From NCBI GenBank assembly GCA_017446265.1, contig JAFSRD010000026.1:1-40490 (forward strand): DNA of 40,490 nucleotides. The letters are read 5' to 3'. Numbering within the stretch: the stretch's first letter is position 1; each line of letters begins with the position of its first letter. The stretch comes from Treponema sp. Its GTDB lineage: Bacteria > Spirochaetota > Spirochaetia > Treponematales > Treponemataceae. The translations under genes were made by a program, and so were the position numbers. Shown one piece after another: positions 23,210 to 32,535 of this stretch. The notes under the pieces are model-generated. The model saw nothing but the letters and a program-made list of their open reading frames with translations, was not told the origin of the DNA and ran no database searches.

Positions 23210-24238
23210 GTGAACGCAGTATTAAAAAAAGCAGGCGTGCTTGTGCTCGCCATAGGCATTGTGGCTGGTTCGCTGTCAAGTTGCTCAAAGAGCAAAGAGG
23301 TAGAAGACGAAGTGAGCGTCTATTCAATTATGCCGGAAAAATACGCAACGCACATTTTTGCAGAATTTACAAATGACACAGGCATAAAGGTGAATTTTGT
23401 ACGCCTTTCCTCTGGCGAAGCGTTGTCGCGTCTTATTGCAGAAAAGAACAATCCGCAAGTTGACGCACTGTGGGGCGGTCCGTCAGATACATACGATGCG
23501 GGCATTGACGAAGGCATTTTTGAGCCGTACAAGCCGTCAGAAGCAGACAAAATTCCCGCGAATTACCGTTCGCCCGACAACTACTGGACGGGCATCGGAA
23601 TCATTCCGCTGTGCTTCCTTACAAACACAAATTTTCTTGAAAAGAACAATCTCCCTGTTCCAACAAGTTGGGATGACTACTTGCATCCTGCATACGCGAA
23701 CGGTTTGCAGATGGCAGACGCGCGCACATCTGGCACAGCAACTGAGCGCATCTATTCGCTTGTCAAAGCGCTCGGTAGCGAAGACGCTGCGTTCGACTAT
23801 CAGAAAAAGCTTAACAAAAACGTGCAGCTCTACACAAAAAGCGGTGCAGGCGGCGCGCTTCCTGCTGCAAATGGGCAAGCTGCTGGCGGCATCTTCTATC
23901 TTGTCGATGCGCTCGACATCGTTAATCAAGGATATCCGCTTGTCATCTCGTACCCGCAAGAAGGCGTTACGTACGGCGTTGAAGGCTCTGGCATTGTAAA
24001 AGGCTGCAAGCATCCTGCCGCCGCAAAAAAATTGATGGACTGGGCTTCCACGAAAAAACTTGGCGATTTCATGGTTGCAAATAAGATTTTCTATATTCCG
24101 ACACGTCCCGATGTTGTTGTCTCTGACCCTGCGCTTGATATGACAAAGATGAGCCTTATTGATGCGTCGAGCATTTGGAAAGGCGAAAAGCGTCAGGAAT
24201 ATGTCGAGAGGTGGATAGCTGAAGTCATTCAACAATAG
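23210..24238 (+). CDS. Ferric-type ABC transporter substrate-binding lipoprotein
   Basis: A 342-residue binding protein starting at GTG, with GGAGG 9 bases upstream. Lipoprotein signal ends LSSCSKS. The fold is that of the FbpA/AfuA/FutA group (DALWGGPSDTYDAGIDEGIF, YWTGIGIIPLCFLTN, PTSWDDYLHPAY). The paired-Tyr iron site of FbpA is not obvious: the corresponding place reads GIFYLVDAL. Iron is the common substrate for this group, but some relatives bind sugar phosphates or phosphonates, so the substrate is open. A fused permease and an ATPase follow. Confidence 0.88.
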   Translation: MNAVLKKAGVLVLAIGIVAGSLSSCSKSKEVEDEVSVYSIMPEKYATHIFAEFTNDTGIKVNFVRLSSGEALSRLIAEKNNPQVDALWGGPSDTYDAGIDEGIFEPYKPSEADKIPANYRSPDNYWTGIGIIPLCFLTNTNFLEKNNLPVPTSWDDYLHPAYANGLQMADARTSGTATERIYSLVKALGSEDAAFDYQKKLNKNVQLYTKSGAGGALPAANGQAAGGIFYLVDALDIVNQGYPLVISYPQEGVTYGVEGSGIVKGCKHPAAAKKLMDWASTKKLGDFMVANKIFYIPTRPDVVVSDPALDMTKMSLIDASSIWKGEKRQEYVERWIAEVIQQ

Positions 24239-24250
24239 TTTTTTGACGCA

Positions 24251-24401
24251 AAAGAAGGCGTTGTCTAATAAGTCTACTTCATACTATCATCCTGAAGCTA
24301 ATGTGAGGCTTCTACGCTGCATTGAGCGCAGAAGCCAATGCTGAAATGAGTGCAGGATGATAAATTAGCATGACGACTTTTTTGGGGCAGCCTCTTTTTT
24401 T
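24251..24401. repeat. Nested inverted-repeat element between binding protein and permease genes
   Basis: TATCATCCTG (24285-24294) pairs exactly with CAGGATGATA (24353-24362), and inside them GGCTTCT (24307-24313) pairs with AGAAGCC (24330-24336). The outer ends (24251-24274 and 24375-24401) also pair imperfectly and finish in a T run. It can act as a partial terminator that lowers permease expression, and it looks like a small mobile repeat. Confidence 0.65.
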
Positions 24402-24419
24402 ATGTAAATAAGGGAGCTT

Positions 24420-26147
24420 ATGCGCACTTACTCTGAACAAAAAAAGATTACGCGTATTTTCCACAACGCACGCGTCAGCGATTTTTCTCTTTCACACTTA
24501 AAAAAAGAACCTGCGCTGTTTTGCGCGCTTGTCATAATATGGCTTTGCTTTGCAGTATTCATCTTTTATCCGTTGCTTACGCTGTTGTACACGGCTTTTT
24601 TTTCAAACGGGCACATCTCTATAGAAATGCTCAAAAAGAATTTTTTAAATGCATACACGCTCAAAGCACTTGCAAACAGCCTTGTGCTTGCAACAGCGGT
24701 GAGCATTTGCGGTACTGTGCTCGGTTACATCTTTGCGCTCGTTGTAAACAGGACAAATATGCCGCGCGTCCTCAAAACGCTCATTGGCGCAATCACCATA
24801 TTGCCGCTCATCTCTCCGCCATTTACGAGCAGCATTTCTTTGACGCTTGCGCTTGGACCTAACGGCACGTTGCTCAAATTGCTCGGCATGCCAAATGCGA
24901 ACATCTACGGGTTTGTCGGCACGTGGATTTCTGAAACGCTCACGTATTTTCCCGTCGCCTATATGGTCATCTCTGCAATTCTCAACACGATGAGTTCAAA
25001 TCTCGATGATGCAGCTTCAAGCCTCGGCGCAAAACGTGCGCGGATTTTTCGCACAATCACCGTGCCGCTTTCTGTGCCTGCCATTGCCAATTCGCTGCTG
25101 CTTTTATTCGGCTCAAGCCTTGCAGACTTTGCAACGCCGCTCATTCTCGGCGGGCACAAGTTTCCCATTTTGCCGACACAGGCATACTTGCAAATAACAG
25201 GCATGTTCGATTTAAAAGGCGGCTCATCTCTATCGTTCCTGCTCATCATTCCGGCACTGCTTGTGTTTTTATTCCAGCAAGCGCTCGTCGGCAAAAAGAG
25301 CTACATTACTGTTTCGGGCAAAAGCGCAGCTCAGTCGCAATTTACGCCGCTTCCAAAATTATTAAAAATATTCTGCTATATCATTGCGCTGCTCGTCATG
25401 GCGTTTGTAATCTATCTGTATTTTATCATATTTGCCGGCTCGTTCGTAAAAGTGTGGGGCATAGACAACACGCTCACGCTGCAAAATTATCGCTACGTTT
25501 TTGCGCACGGCAAAAAAGCGATTGCGGACACGCTCAAAATTGCAGCCGTCTCAACGCTGCTCGGCGCAGTTCTTGCAGTTGTGCTCGGTTATATCATTCA
25601 GCGCAAGGAGTTTCCTGCAAAGCGCGTGCTTGATTTTTCTGCAATGCTCAACTATGCGCTTCCTGGAACTGTTGTCGGCATTGCATATATCGCTGCGTTC
25701 AACAAACCGCCGCTTTTACTGACAGGCACAATGACGATTCTTGTTGCCACATATATTTTCCGCTATTATGCAACAGGCATCCGCTCTGTCATTGCTTCGC
25801 TCCAGCAAATTGATCCTGCGCTTGAAGAAGCGTCTGCAAGCCTCGGCGCAAACTCTGTGCGCACGTTCACGCACGTCACTGTTCCGCTCATCATTCCAGC
25901 TGTGCTCACCGGCATGCGCTATCTGTTCATCCATTGCATGACTGCAATAAGCGCAACAATCTTTCTTGTGTCTGCACGGTGGACGTTGCTCACAACACGC
26001 ATTCTCGAAAGCATGACTGAATTGCAGTTTCCAACAGCGTCTGCGTTTTCGGTTGTGCTTATCATTTTTGTATTTGCGGCAGACGCGCTTATTGCCCTTG
26101 CGATGAAAACATATACATCGCACTTTTCTGGAAAGAGACGCACATAA
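24420..26147 (+). CDS. Ferric-type ABC transporter permease, two fused halves
   Basis: A 575-residue inner-membrane protein with about twelve membrane segments, made of two homologous permease units as in FbpB/SfuB. Each half carries an EAA loop: DDAASSLGAKRARIFRTITV near residue 195 and EEASASLGANSVRTFTHVTV near residue 477. AGGGAG precedes the ATG. It forms the channel for the ligand delivered by the protein at 23210-24238, with the ATPase 15 bases downstream. Confidence 0.93.
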   Translation: MRTYSEQKKITRIFHNARVSDFSLSHLKKEPALFCALVIIWLCFAVFIFYPLLTLLYTAFFSNGHISIEMLKKNFLNAYTLKALANSLVLATAVSICGTVLGYIFALVVNRTNMPRVLKTLIGAITILPLISPPFTSSISLTLALGPNGTLLKLLGMPNANIYGFVGTWISETLTYFPVAYMVISAILNTMSSNLDDAASSLGAKRARIFRTITVPLSVPAIANSLLLLFGSSLADFATPLILGGHKFPILPTQAYLQITGMFDLKGGSSLSFLLIIPALLVFLFQQALVGKKSYITVSGKSAAQSQFTPLPKLLKIFCYIIALLVMAFVIYLYFIIFAGSFVKVWGIDNTLTLQNYRYVFAHGKKAIADTLKIAAVSTLLGAVLAVVLGYIIQRKEFPAKRVLDFSAMLNYALPGTVVGIAYIAAFNKPPLLLTGTMTILVATYIFRYYATGIRSVIASLQQIDPALEEASASLGANSVRTFTHVTVPLIIPAVLTGMRYLFIHCMTAISATIFLVSARWTLLTTRILESMTELQFPTASAFSVVLIIFVFAADALIALAMKTYTSHFSGKRRT

Positions 26148-26161
26148 TTTTGGAGAATACT

Positions 26162-27250
26162 ATGGCAGATGCAGCACTTGTTTTAAAAGATGTTACAAAA
26201 ACATTCCGCGAAAGCGACGGCAATTTATTCAACGCTGTCGATACAGTTAATATCTCTGTTGAAAAAGGCGAGATGGTTGCTTTTCTCGGACCGTCCGGTT
26301 GCGGCAAAACGACGACGCTCCGCATGATAGCGGGCTTTGAAATTCCTACGAGCGGTACAATCACCATTGCGGGAAAAGACATGACGAATGTGCCGGTGAA
26401 CGAGCGTGCAATAGGATTTGTATTCCAAAACTACGCGCTCTTTCCGCACATGACGATTTACAACAACGTGGGCTACGGGCTAAAAGCACGTGGCGAAAAA
26501 AACATTCACGACAAGATTGTCAATGCGCTCAAACTCGTCGGATTGAGCGGTGACGAAAACCGCTATCCGAGCCAGCTTTCAGGTGGCGAGCAGCAGCGCG
26601 TTGCTCTTGCGCGCGTCATCGTCATGGAACCGTCGCTTTTGCTCATGGACGAGCCGCTTTCAAATCTTGACGCAAAGCTCCGCATCTACATGCGCACAGA
26701 AATCCGTCGCATTCAAAAATCGCTGGGCATTACATGCCTGTACGTGACGCACGACCAGTCGGAAGCGCTCACTGTATCTGACAGGATTGTTGTGATGAGT
26801 CGCGGCAAAGTTGAGCAGATTGGAACGCCGCTTGAAATTTACAGCAAACCGTCTTCCACTTTTGTTGCAGATTTTATTGGTCAAGCGAACATCATTTCTG
26901 CAAAGATGCAGGCGCGTATAGATAACGGAAAAATCACTGCGTCTATTTCTGCTGCAAACACAGTGACGGCGACATGGCTTGGAAGCGATGTACCTGCGCA
27001 AAATGCAGATGTATTCCTCGTCGTGCGGCCTGAAAATATTTCCGTGCGCGACGCAGGAAAAACTGCGATTGCAGCGACCGTGCAAAACAGCGTGTTTGTC
27101 GGAAGTCACGTTGAATACGACATGCTCTTTGACGGTAAAGCAACAATCAAAGCAAGCGTCGATTTTAAACCAGATATGCAACTGTACAAAAACGGTGATG
27201 GCGTTTCGCTTGCATTTGATGAATCGACCGCGCTGTTTTTAAACAAGTGA
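26162..27250 (+). CDS. Ferric-type ABC transporter ATP-binding protein
   Basis: A 362-residue ATPase of the FbpC/PotA class. Walker [10 protein letters not shown] (residues 43-51), Q-loop [13 protein letters not shown], signature [14 protein letters not shown], Walker [21 protein letters not shown], then a C-terminal TOBE-type regulatory region (VVRPENISV). ATG 26162 is chosen for GGAG 7 bases upstream; the frame also opens with TTG at 26150 inside that ribosome site. Last gene of the three-gene operon. A partial hairpin repeat follows. Confidence 0.94.
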   Translation: MADAALVLKDVTKTFRESDGNLFNAVDTVNISVEKGEMVAFLGPSGCGKTTTLRMIAGFEIPTSGTITIAGKDMTNVPVNERAIGFVFQNYALFPHMTIYNNVGYGLKARGEKNIHDKIVNALKLVGLSGDENRYPSQLSGGEQQRVALARVIVMEPSLLLMDEPLSNLDAKLRIYMRTEIRRIQKSLGITCLYVTHDQSEALTVSDRIVVMSRGKVEQIGTPLEIYSKPSSTFVADFIGQANIISAKMQARIDNGKITASISAANTVTATWLGSDVPAQNADVFLVVRPENISVRDAGKTAIAATVQNSVFVGSHVEYDMLFDGKATIKASVDFKPDMQLYKNGDGVSLAFDESTALFLNK

Positions 27251-27259
27251 GTGCGGTAT

Positions 27260-27315
27260 AGACGAGTTTTCGCAAGAAAACTCAAAATTAAAATACACGC
27301 TTCATTTTAACAATT
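27260..27315 (+). repeat. Partial hairpin repeat, copy C
   Basis: Only the second half of the family is present. Hairpin 3 is intact: GAGTTTTC-GCAA-GAAAACTC (27264-27283). Hairpin 4 has decayed. It lies between two convergent genes and may act as a two-way terminator. Confidence 0.75.
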
Positions 27316-27347
27316 CTGCAAGCACGGTTTTTCACAGTGTTTGCTCA

Positions 27348-28061
27348 TTATCTTCTTCTGCCGAAAAGCCGCAAGAGCGCAAGGAATATGTTGATAAAAT
27401 CTAGGTACAGTTCAAGTGCGCCGATTATTGAAGCTTTTTTGAATGTATCGCTGCCGTCAGCGTATCCTGCAGCTGCAAGGATTTTTTGTGAATCATATGC
27501 GGTAAGACCGATGAACACGGCTACGGTGACGAGCGAAATAATCCAGTCAAGTTGCGAAGATTTAAAAAGAAAATTGAGAAGCGATGCAAAGATGATGCCC
27601 CACAGCGCCATGATTAAATATCGTCCTGCAGAGGTAAGATTTTGCTTTGTCTTCATGCCGTACAGCGCCATTGCTCCAAACATGCCTGCGCTTGCGAGAA
27701 ATGTGTATGCAATCGTTGTCCGCGTATAAGCGATAAAGATGGCAGAGAGCGTAAGCCCGTTAAGCAGCGAATAGGCTATGAATGCAACTGTTGCAGCCGT
27801 TACAGAAATTTTCTGGATTGAAGCGGAGAGCCACCATACGAGTGCAAGTTCGCCGATTGCAATAATCCAGAAATTAAAAGGATTTCCAAAAATCAGCCGC
27901 AGCAGCGTTATGCTCTGAGAAGTGAAAAATGCACTTGCCGCGCTTATTGCAAGCGCAAGCGCCATCCAGCCATATGTGCGTGCAAGAAATTTCTGCTTTT
28001 CGTCAGCGGCGGCTTGGCAGCCAATTGAATCGTATTGTTTCTGTGAATCAAACTGTTCCAT
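27348..28061 (-). CDS. Bax inhibitor-1 family membrane protein
   Basis: A 237-residue protein with seven hydrophobic segments, typical of the bacterial BI-1/YccA (UPF0005) family. Characteristic stretches are FLARTYGWMALALAISA at the first membrane segment and VFIGLTAYDSQKIL before the last. Family members act as pH-sensitive calcium leak channels or modulate membrane protease FtsH; the role here is not shown. GAGGTAAACGAT precedes the ATG. It is divergent from the DUF2974 gene. Confidence 0.93.
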   Translation of the reverse strand: MEQFDSQKQYDSIGCQAAADEKQKFLARTYGWMALALAISAASAFFTSQSITLLRLIFGNPFNFWIIAIGELALVWWLSASIQKISVTAATVAFIAYSLLNGLTLSAIFIAYTRTTIAYTFLASAGMFGAMALYGMKTKQNLTSAGRYLIMALWGIIFASLLNFLFKSSQLDWIISLVTVAVFIGLTAYDSQKILAAAGYADGSDTFKKASIIGALELYLDFINIFLALLRLFGRRR

Positions 28062-28121
28062 ATCGTTTACCTCAATTACTAATATAATAAAATTATTGTA
28101 TCATATGTTGCAAAAATTTGC

Positions 28122-28127
28122 TATATT
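28122..28127 (+). promoter_or_regulatory. -10 box of the DUF2974 gene
   Basis: TATATT lies 6 bases before the ATG at 28134 with no Shine-Dalgarno sequence. The -35 is weak (TTGTAT at 28096-28101, 20-base spacer). Predicted leaderless transcript. Confidence 0.4.
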
Positions 28128-28133
28128 TAAATT

Positions 28134-29282
28134 ATGGCAACTTTATTAGATTATATTGCGTGGCGCGGCGATTTGCCGTTTTCTGTCGTTCCGTTCAACG
28201 AGATTGACGCGCTTATCTTTTGCCAAATTTCATATCTTTCGTTTGACGGCATTGTAAGTGAAAGCTTTAAAACGCAGCATTTACTTTCAGACGTTGCCGA
28301 GCAATTTTTTTCTGCAAAAGATTTTTCGCGTAGGAGCGACACAGGCGTAATGATAAATAAGCTTTCGCTGCAATTACTGCGTGACGCGGGAGCATCTGCG
28401 CGGTTTGGAAAGAGCGCCGTGTGCGCGTACAGGACGCAATTTGATTATCAAAAAGAAGAGCAATTTTGTGCAGTTACGTTTTTGCCTGAAAAAAAATACG
28501 CATTCGTTGCATTTCGCGGCACTGACGACACAATCGTCGGCTGGAAAGAAGATTTCAACATGGGCGTGCTCGATACTGTTCCCGCACAAGAAGATGCGCT
28601 TATCTATTTGACAGAGGCTATGTCTTCGCTGCACAAAAAATTTCGCATAGGCGGCCACTCTAAAGGCGGCAATCTTGCCATTTATGCTGCAGCAACTGTC
28701 GCGCAAAAGTACAAGCGACGCATTGCAGACATATACAACAACGACGGACCGGGGTTTCGCGAAGAAACACTTGCGTTGCCTGCATTTCAAAAGATTGAAA
28801 AGCGCATTCACTCGTTTTACCCTCAGTTTTCAATTGTGGGCATGCTGTTCTCGCGTGCGGGAGCGTACACGGTTGTCGAAAGCGAGCAATCGGGCATCAT
28901 GCAACACGACCCGTTTTCATGGCATCTTACAGGAACAGGATTTGTCGCGCTTTCAGGATTTGACGAAGCGAGCGAGCAATTTCACGTGACGTTTAACACC
29001 TGGTTTAAGCAGTTGCCCGATGATGAGCGTTCTAAATTTGTGGAGACGCTTTTTAAACTGTTGCAGGCAACTGACGCGCGCACGAATTCTGAAATTGAAA
29101 AAAACTGGTTGCGCAGTTCTACAAAAATTATCAGCGCGCTCGCAAAGCTGGACAACGAATCGCGCGACAACATGGTAAAGACGCTGCAACTGCTTTTTAA
29201 AACCGCGCAGATGAATATGTCGTTCGTAACTTTATTTTCTGCGGATAAGAAAAAACGAAAAGTGCAACAACGAGAAAAATAG
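28134..29282 (+). CDS. DUF2974 (Mbeg1-like) alpha/beta-hydrolase protein
   Basis: A 382-residue lipase-like protein. Family signs: N-terminal DYIAWRGDLPF and NEIDALIFCQISYL, AFVAFRGTDDTIVGWKEDFN, then the nucleophile elbow GGHSKGGN with Ser176, and YNNDGPGF carrying a likely acid residue. No signal peptide. The C-terminal 80 residues are charged and helical and end in a Lys-rich tail. Substrate unknown; family members are inferred to be lipases or esterases. No ribosome site; see the adjoining -10 box. Confidence 0.9.
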   Translation: MATLLDYIAWRGDLPFSVVPFNEIDALIFCQISYLSFDGIVSESFKTQHLLSDVAEQFFSAKDFSRRSDTGVMINKLSLQLLRDAGASARFGKSAVCAYRTQFDYQKEEQFCAVTFLPEKKYAFVAFRGTDDTIVGWKEDFNMGVLDTVPAQEDALIYLTEAMSSLHKKFRIGGHSKGGNLAIYAAATVAQKYKRRIADIYNNDGPGFREETLALPAFQKIEKRIHSFYPQFSIVGMLFSRAGAYTVVESEQSGIMQHDPFSWHLTGTGFVALSGFDEASEQFHVTFNTWFKQLPDDERSKFVETLFKLLQATDARTNSEIEKNWLRSSTKIISALAKLDNESRDNMVKTLQLLFKTAQMNMSFVTLFSADKKKRKVQQREK

Positions 29283-29347
29283 ATTCTATAGAAACGGCCT
29301 CCTCATTTTCGGTGAGCGTGCCTGTTGCCTCTGTGCACTCTTTATGG

Positions 29348-30463
29348 CTAGATTCTGACAAGGTCTTTCCACTGCACTCCAGCTCCTGCCTGCACGTCGT
29401 GAGCAAGACGAGCGTTCAAGATTGTTTCAAAATATTCTGGCGAAATGCCAGGTGTAAGTATTTTTTCAGTGCGCAAGATTGCAATGTCATGTTCAGCAAG
29501 CGCTTCTCCTGCTTTCATTGCGCGCATAAAATGGAGCGAGCGGTTTGTTCGCCCGTAGTTTTCGCGCTCTGATGTTGCAAGCGTCTTTACGCCAGTGCCT
29601 AAAACATCTGCCACTTTTTTTCTGCCGTATTGCGAGCGCAGTTCTTTCAATATGCGTGCAGATCCTCGTTTTTTCCCGTAGCGCGCAATGCTTGCCTTGC
29701 ATTGATGAAGCGCGTGCACCATGTGCGAAAACTGTTCGCCGTCAAGAGCAACTGCATCGTCAAGTCCGTCAGTTTCTTTGCTCAATGTGATGTGTTTTTC
29801 TGTCATTACGCTGCCGCATGCTGCGGCGCAAGCGGGAACGAGCGCTGGGTCGAGCGAGTGGTCGCTTATGCCGCACGGCACGCCGAAAATATCATGCAGT
29901 GTCTGGACGAGACGCACATTGTATTCGCTTTCGGGAGCAGGATAGCTTGTGATGCAGTGAAGCAGCGTTACGTTTTCCTTTCCAATGATGTCGAGCGCGC
30001 TTTCTATATCGCGCAGTTTTGAAACGCCGCTTGAAACGATGATAGGAAGCAGCTCGTCTCCGAGCGCTTTTTGTACTGTGCGATAATCTGCAAGCGCTTT
30101 TAAAAGCGGAAAATGATTCAATTCAGGCGACGCAATTTTTACCGCATCGGGATGAATTGCAATAAGCTCGCGCAAACTTCGCACACCGAATGGCGAACAT
30201 ATAAATTGCAACTGCTTTTTGTGTGCGTATGCAAGCGTGTTTGCAAAAAAATCTGGCGTAACTTCAAGCTGCTTGAATCTGTCGTATAGGCGTATGCTGC
30301 CGCAGGGCAAATCGACCGTTCCCGTTTCAGGATGCAACAGCTCGTCTGCATACACCCACTGGAATTTCACTGCATCTGCTCCTGCGTTTGCAGCCGCGTC
30401 TATCAACTGTTTTGCTTTTTCAAAAGAAGCTGAATGTGCAGTTCCTATTTCTGCAATAATCAT
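29348..30463 (-). CDS. neuB: NeuB-family sugar acid synthase
   Basis: A 371-residue enzyme of the N-acetylneuraminate synthase family, condensing phosphoenolpyruvate with an acylated hexosamine to make a nonulosonic acid. MIIAEIGTAHSASFEKAKQL, AVKFQWVYADELL, YDRFKQLE, ICSPFGVRS, VKIASPELN and CGISDHS are family blocks; the C-terminus (GSVMTEKH onward, then NYGRTNRSLHFMRAMKAGE) ends in an antifreeze-like SAF domain. Start 30463 is chosen over 30562 because family proteins begin MIIAEIG and the -10 box lies 6 bases upstream. No other nonulosonate genes are nearby, so the exact product (sialic, legionaminic or pseudaminic type) is open. Confidence 0.87.
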   Translation of the reverse strand: MIIAEIGTAHSASFEKAKQLIDAAANAGADAVKFQWVYADELLHPETGTVDLPCGSIRLYDRFKQLEVTPDFFANTLAYAHKKQLQFICSPFGVRSLRELIAIHPDAVKIASPELNHFPLLKALADYRTVQKALGDELLPIIVSSGVSKLRDIESALDIIGKENVTLLHCITSYPAPESEYNVRLVQTLHDIFGVPCGISDHSLDPALVPACAAACGSVMTEKHITLSKETDGLDDAVALDGEQFSHMVHALHQCKASIARYGKKRGSARILKELRSQYGRKKVADVLGTGVKTLATSERENYGRTNRSLHFMRAMKAGEALAEHDIAILRTEKILTPGISPEYFETILNARLAHDVQAGAGVQWKDLVRI

Positions 30464-30469
30464 GTGTAC

Positions 30470-30498
30470 AGTATAGCAGAAATAGTGTTGTTCGTCAC
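30470..30498 (-). promoter_or_regulatory. Promoter of the NeuB-family gene
   Basis: -35 GTGACG (30498-30493), 17-base spacer, -10 TATACT (30475-30470), 6 bases before the ATG; no Shine-Dalgarno sequence. Confidence 0.55.
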
Positions 30499-30633
30499 TG
30501 GCGGGAGGTGGACGCGCACTATAGCAAGCACGGCAGGCAGCTGTCAACAGGGCGTGCAACAAGGCAGACGCACTGCTTTTGAAGCGATGTATGCGAAAAC
30601 CGCCAATGCGCTGTACTGGAATTTACGGCGTGC
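30499..30633. other. Intergenic region without recognised genes
   Basis: Sequence between the divergent NeuB-family and aldolase promoters. Short open frames cross it but none has a ribosome site or a recognisable product. Confidence 0.4.
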
Positions 30634-30662
30634 TTGTCATAACAACTGAAATAGGTTACACT
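30634..30662 (+). promoter_or_regulatory. Aldolase gene promoter
   Basis: -35 TTGTCA (30634-30639), 17-base spacer, -10 TACACT (30657-30662). The leader would be about 90 bases. Confidence 0.55.
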
Positions 30663-30732
30663 AGGGATGTCACGATATTTATTGGCGGGAACCTCTAAAA
30701 ACAATCAAATGGGGTTTTTAGAGATGCCCTAG
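30661..30732. repeat. Nested inverted repeat in the aldolase leader
   Basis: Outer arms CTAGGG (30661-30666) and CCCTAG (30727-30732); inner arms CTCTAAAAAC and GTTTTTAGAG pair exactly. It fills most of the leader between the -10 and the ribosome site, so it could act as an RNA switch, an operator or a small repeat element. Confidence 0.6.
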
Positions 30733-30756
30733 TATTTCTACTTATAGAGGTAATAT

Positions 30757-31791
30757 ATGCATAGTTACAAAGAACTTGGTCTCGTGAATTCAAAAATCAT
30801 GTTTGAGAAAGCGATGGCGGGCAAATATGCAATTCCTGCATACAATTTCAACAATATGGAACAATTGCAAGCTATCATTCAGGCGTGCGTAGAAACGCAG
30901 TCGCCTGTCATCTTGCAGATTTCAAAAGGCGCGCGCGCATATGCGAACAAAAACATCTTGCGCCATCTTGCAGCTGGTGCAGTTGATTATGCGCATGAGC
31001 TTGGCTGCGACATTCCAATCGTGCTGCATCTTGACCACGGTCCATCGTTTGAAGTTGCAAAAGATTGCATTGAAAGCGGCTTTTCTTCTGTGATGATTGA
31101 CGGCTCCGCGCTCCCCTACGATGAGAACGTCAAACTCACAAAGCAAGTGTGCGACTTTGCGCATGCGCAAAAAGATTATATCACTGTTGAAGGCGAACTC
31201 GGCGTGCTGGCAGGCGTTGAAGACGATGTAAGTGCAGAAGAAAGCCACTACACAAAACCTGAGGAAGTGCAGGATTTTGTTGGAAAGACAGGTGTAGACT
31301 CGCTTGCAATCTCTATCGGCACAAGCCATGGACGCTGTAAATTTAAACCCGAACAGTGCACGCGTACTCCAGATGGCGTGCTCATTCCACCGCCGCTTGC
31401 ATTTGATGTGCTTGAAGAGATTGAGAAAAAATTGCCCGGCTTCCCGATTGTATTGCACGGTTCATCTTCAGTACCTGTCGAATACGTGAAAGAAATTGAA
31501 AAATACGGTGGCAAGATTCCTGATTCTGTGGGCATTCCAGAAGAGCAGCTTCGCAAGGCGGCAAAATCTGCTGTATGCAAAATCAATATTGATTCAGATG
31601 GCAGACTTGCAATGACTGCCGCAATCCGTCGCGTGCTTGTAGAACAGCCCGAAGTGTTTGACCCACGCCTGTATCTGGGGCCTGCGCGCGATGCGCTTAA
31701 AGCTATGTATGCTCGCAAAAACAAAGACGTGCTCGGTTCAGCAGGTCACGCGGTAGAAACAATGGAAGCTATTCGTGCAGCAGGAAATTAA
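30757..31791 (+). CDS. fba: Fructose-bisphosphate aldolase, class II
   Basis: A 344-residue zinc-dependent aldolase splitting fructose 1,6-bisphosphate into two triose phosphates in glycolysis. YAIPAYNFNNMEQLQAI at the N-terminus, HLDHG with D93 and zinc ligand H94, VEGELGVLAG, SIGTSHG, VLHGSSSVP with a further zinc His, and KINIDSDGRLAMT that binds substrate phosphate. Start supported by AGAGGTAATAT. Single gene with a strong terminator. Confidence 0.96.
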   Translation: MHSYKELGLVNSKIMFEKAMAGKYAIPAYNFNNMEQLQAIIQACVETQSPVILQISKGARAYANKNILRHLAAGAVDYAHELGCDIPIVLHLDHGPSFEVAKDCIESGFSSVMIDGSALPYDENVKLTKQVCDFAHAQKDYITVEGELGVLAGVEDDVSAEESHYTKPEEVQDFVGKTGVDSLAISIGTSHGRCKFKPEQCTRTPDGVLIPPPLAFDVLEEIEKKLPGFPIVLHGSSSVPVEYVKEIEKYGGKIPDSVGIPEEQLRKAAKSAVCKINIDSDGRLAMTAAIRRVLVEQPEVFDPRLYLGPARDALKAMYARKNKDVLGSAGHAVETMEAIRAAGN

Positions 31792-31826
31792 AACGTTGGC
31801 TGTCAGAGGTTGCTGGTAGCAAATGT

Positions 31827-31858
31827 GGAGCTGTCTTGTTCAGGCAGCTCCCTTTTTT
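31827..31858 (+). terminator. Aldolase terminator
   Basis: GGAGCTG (31827-31833) pairs with CAGCTCC (31845-31851), followed by six T. The right arm and T run also encode the last codons of the gene on the opposite strand. Confidence 0.88.
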
Positions 31859-32529
31859 ATATTCCACGGCAAAAAGATAGAGAACCCTTTTTCAGTTGCT
31901 GTGTCGTGCATTGCGCATATAAAACTGCTTGACGCAAAAAATGCGTATGCACACCATAAAATGAGCCACAATGCAAACGGCAACCGTATAAGCCACATCG
32001 TTTCAATTGCAGCGGGAACGAGCAGCGACGCGGCAAAAATTGTTGTCCAGATGATGCTGTCGCTTTTTTTGTCGTTGTCTACATAAGCGCAATATCCGTA
32101 GCGCAGACAGACGGAAGAGAGGCAGAGCATGAGCGCATAGAGTGTCGGCTTGAAAAAAAGCTCAAACACATCATATGCTGTGCGGCTGCCTGCAAGTGTC
32201 GTATATGGAATGTATACTGCAAAAAAAGCGCACAGAAGCGGAAAATATGCTTTAATGCGAAACTTCATTGTATCGCCTGAAAAAACAATGAACACCGCAT
32301 ACACAACAGCAATAGGAACAATGCTGTATGCAAGTGCGATATATGCGTAATTTGACAAAAAATTTGCACGGAAAATATGATGCGAAAATGAAAAAAACGC
32401 TTTGATTGCGCAAACAATCACCGAAATAATAAATCCGATAAACGCAACAGGCACAGTTTCTCTTTCACCGCTTGCAACAAAGTAATACGTGAGCACTGTC
32501 GGTATGATGATTATGAGGAATGCATACAT
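31840..32529 (-). CDS. Uncharacterised multi-spanning membrane protein
   Basis: A 229-residue protein with about seven hydrophobic segments and few charged residues, hence an integral inner-membrane protein. No conserved family was recognised. Its last residues (KKGAA) are encoded within the aldolase terminator. A promoter at 32564-32536 places the transcription start next to the ATG, and there is no Shine-Dalgarno sequence. It is divergent from infC. Confidence 0.75.
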   Translation of the reverse strand: MYAFLIIIIPTVLTYYFVASGERETVPVAFIGFIISVIVCAIKAFFSFSHHIFRANFLSNYAYIALAYSIVPIAVVYAVFIVFSGDTMKFRIKAYFPLLCAFFAVYIPYTTLAGSRTAYDVFELFFKPTLYALMLCLSSVCLRYGYCAYVDNDKKSDSIIWTTIFAASLLVPAAIETMWLIRLPFALWLILWCAYAFFASSSFICAMHDTATEKGFSIFLPWNIKKGAA

Positions 32530-32535
32530 GACAAC

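Noticed and set aside
26660..27181. 173-codon minus-strand open frame
   Set aside because: It is a shadow of the ABC ATPase gene at 26162-27250, with no ribosome site and biased Cys/Arg/His content.
30464..30562. N-terminal extension of the NeuB-family protein
   Set aside because: The extension crosses the promoter and does not resemble the family, which begins at MIIAEIG.
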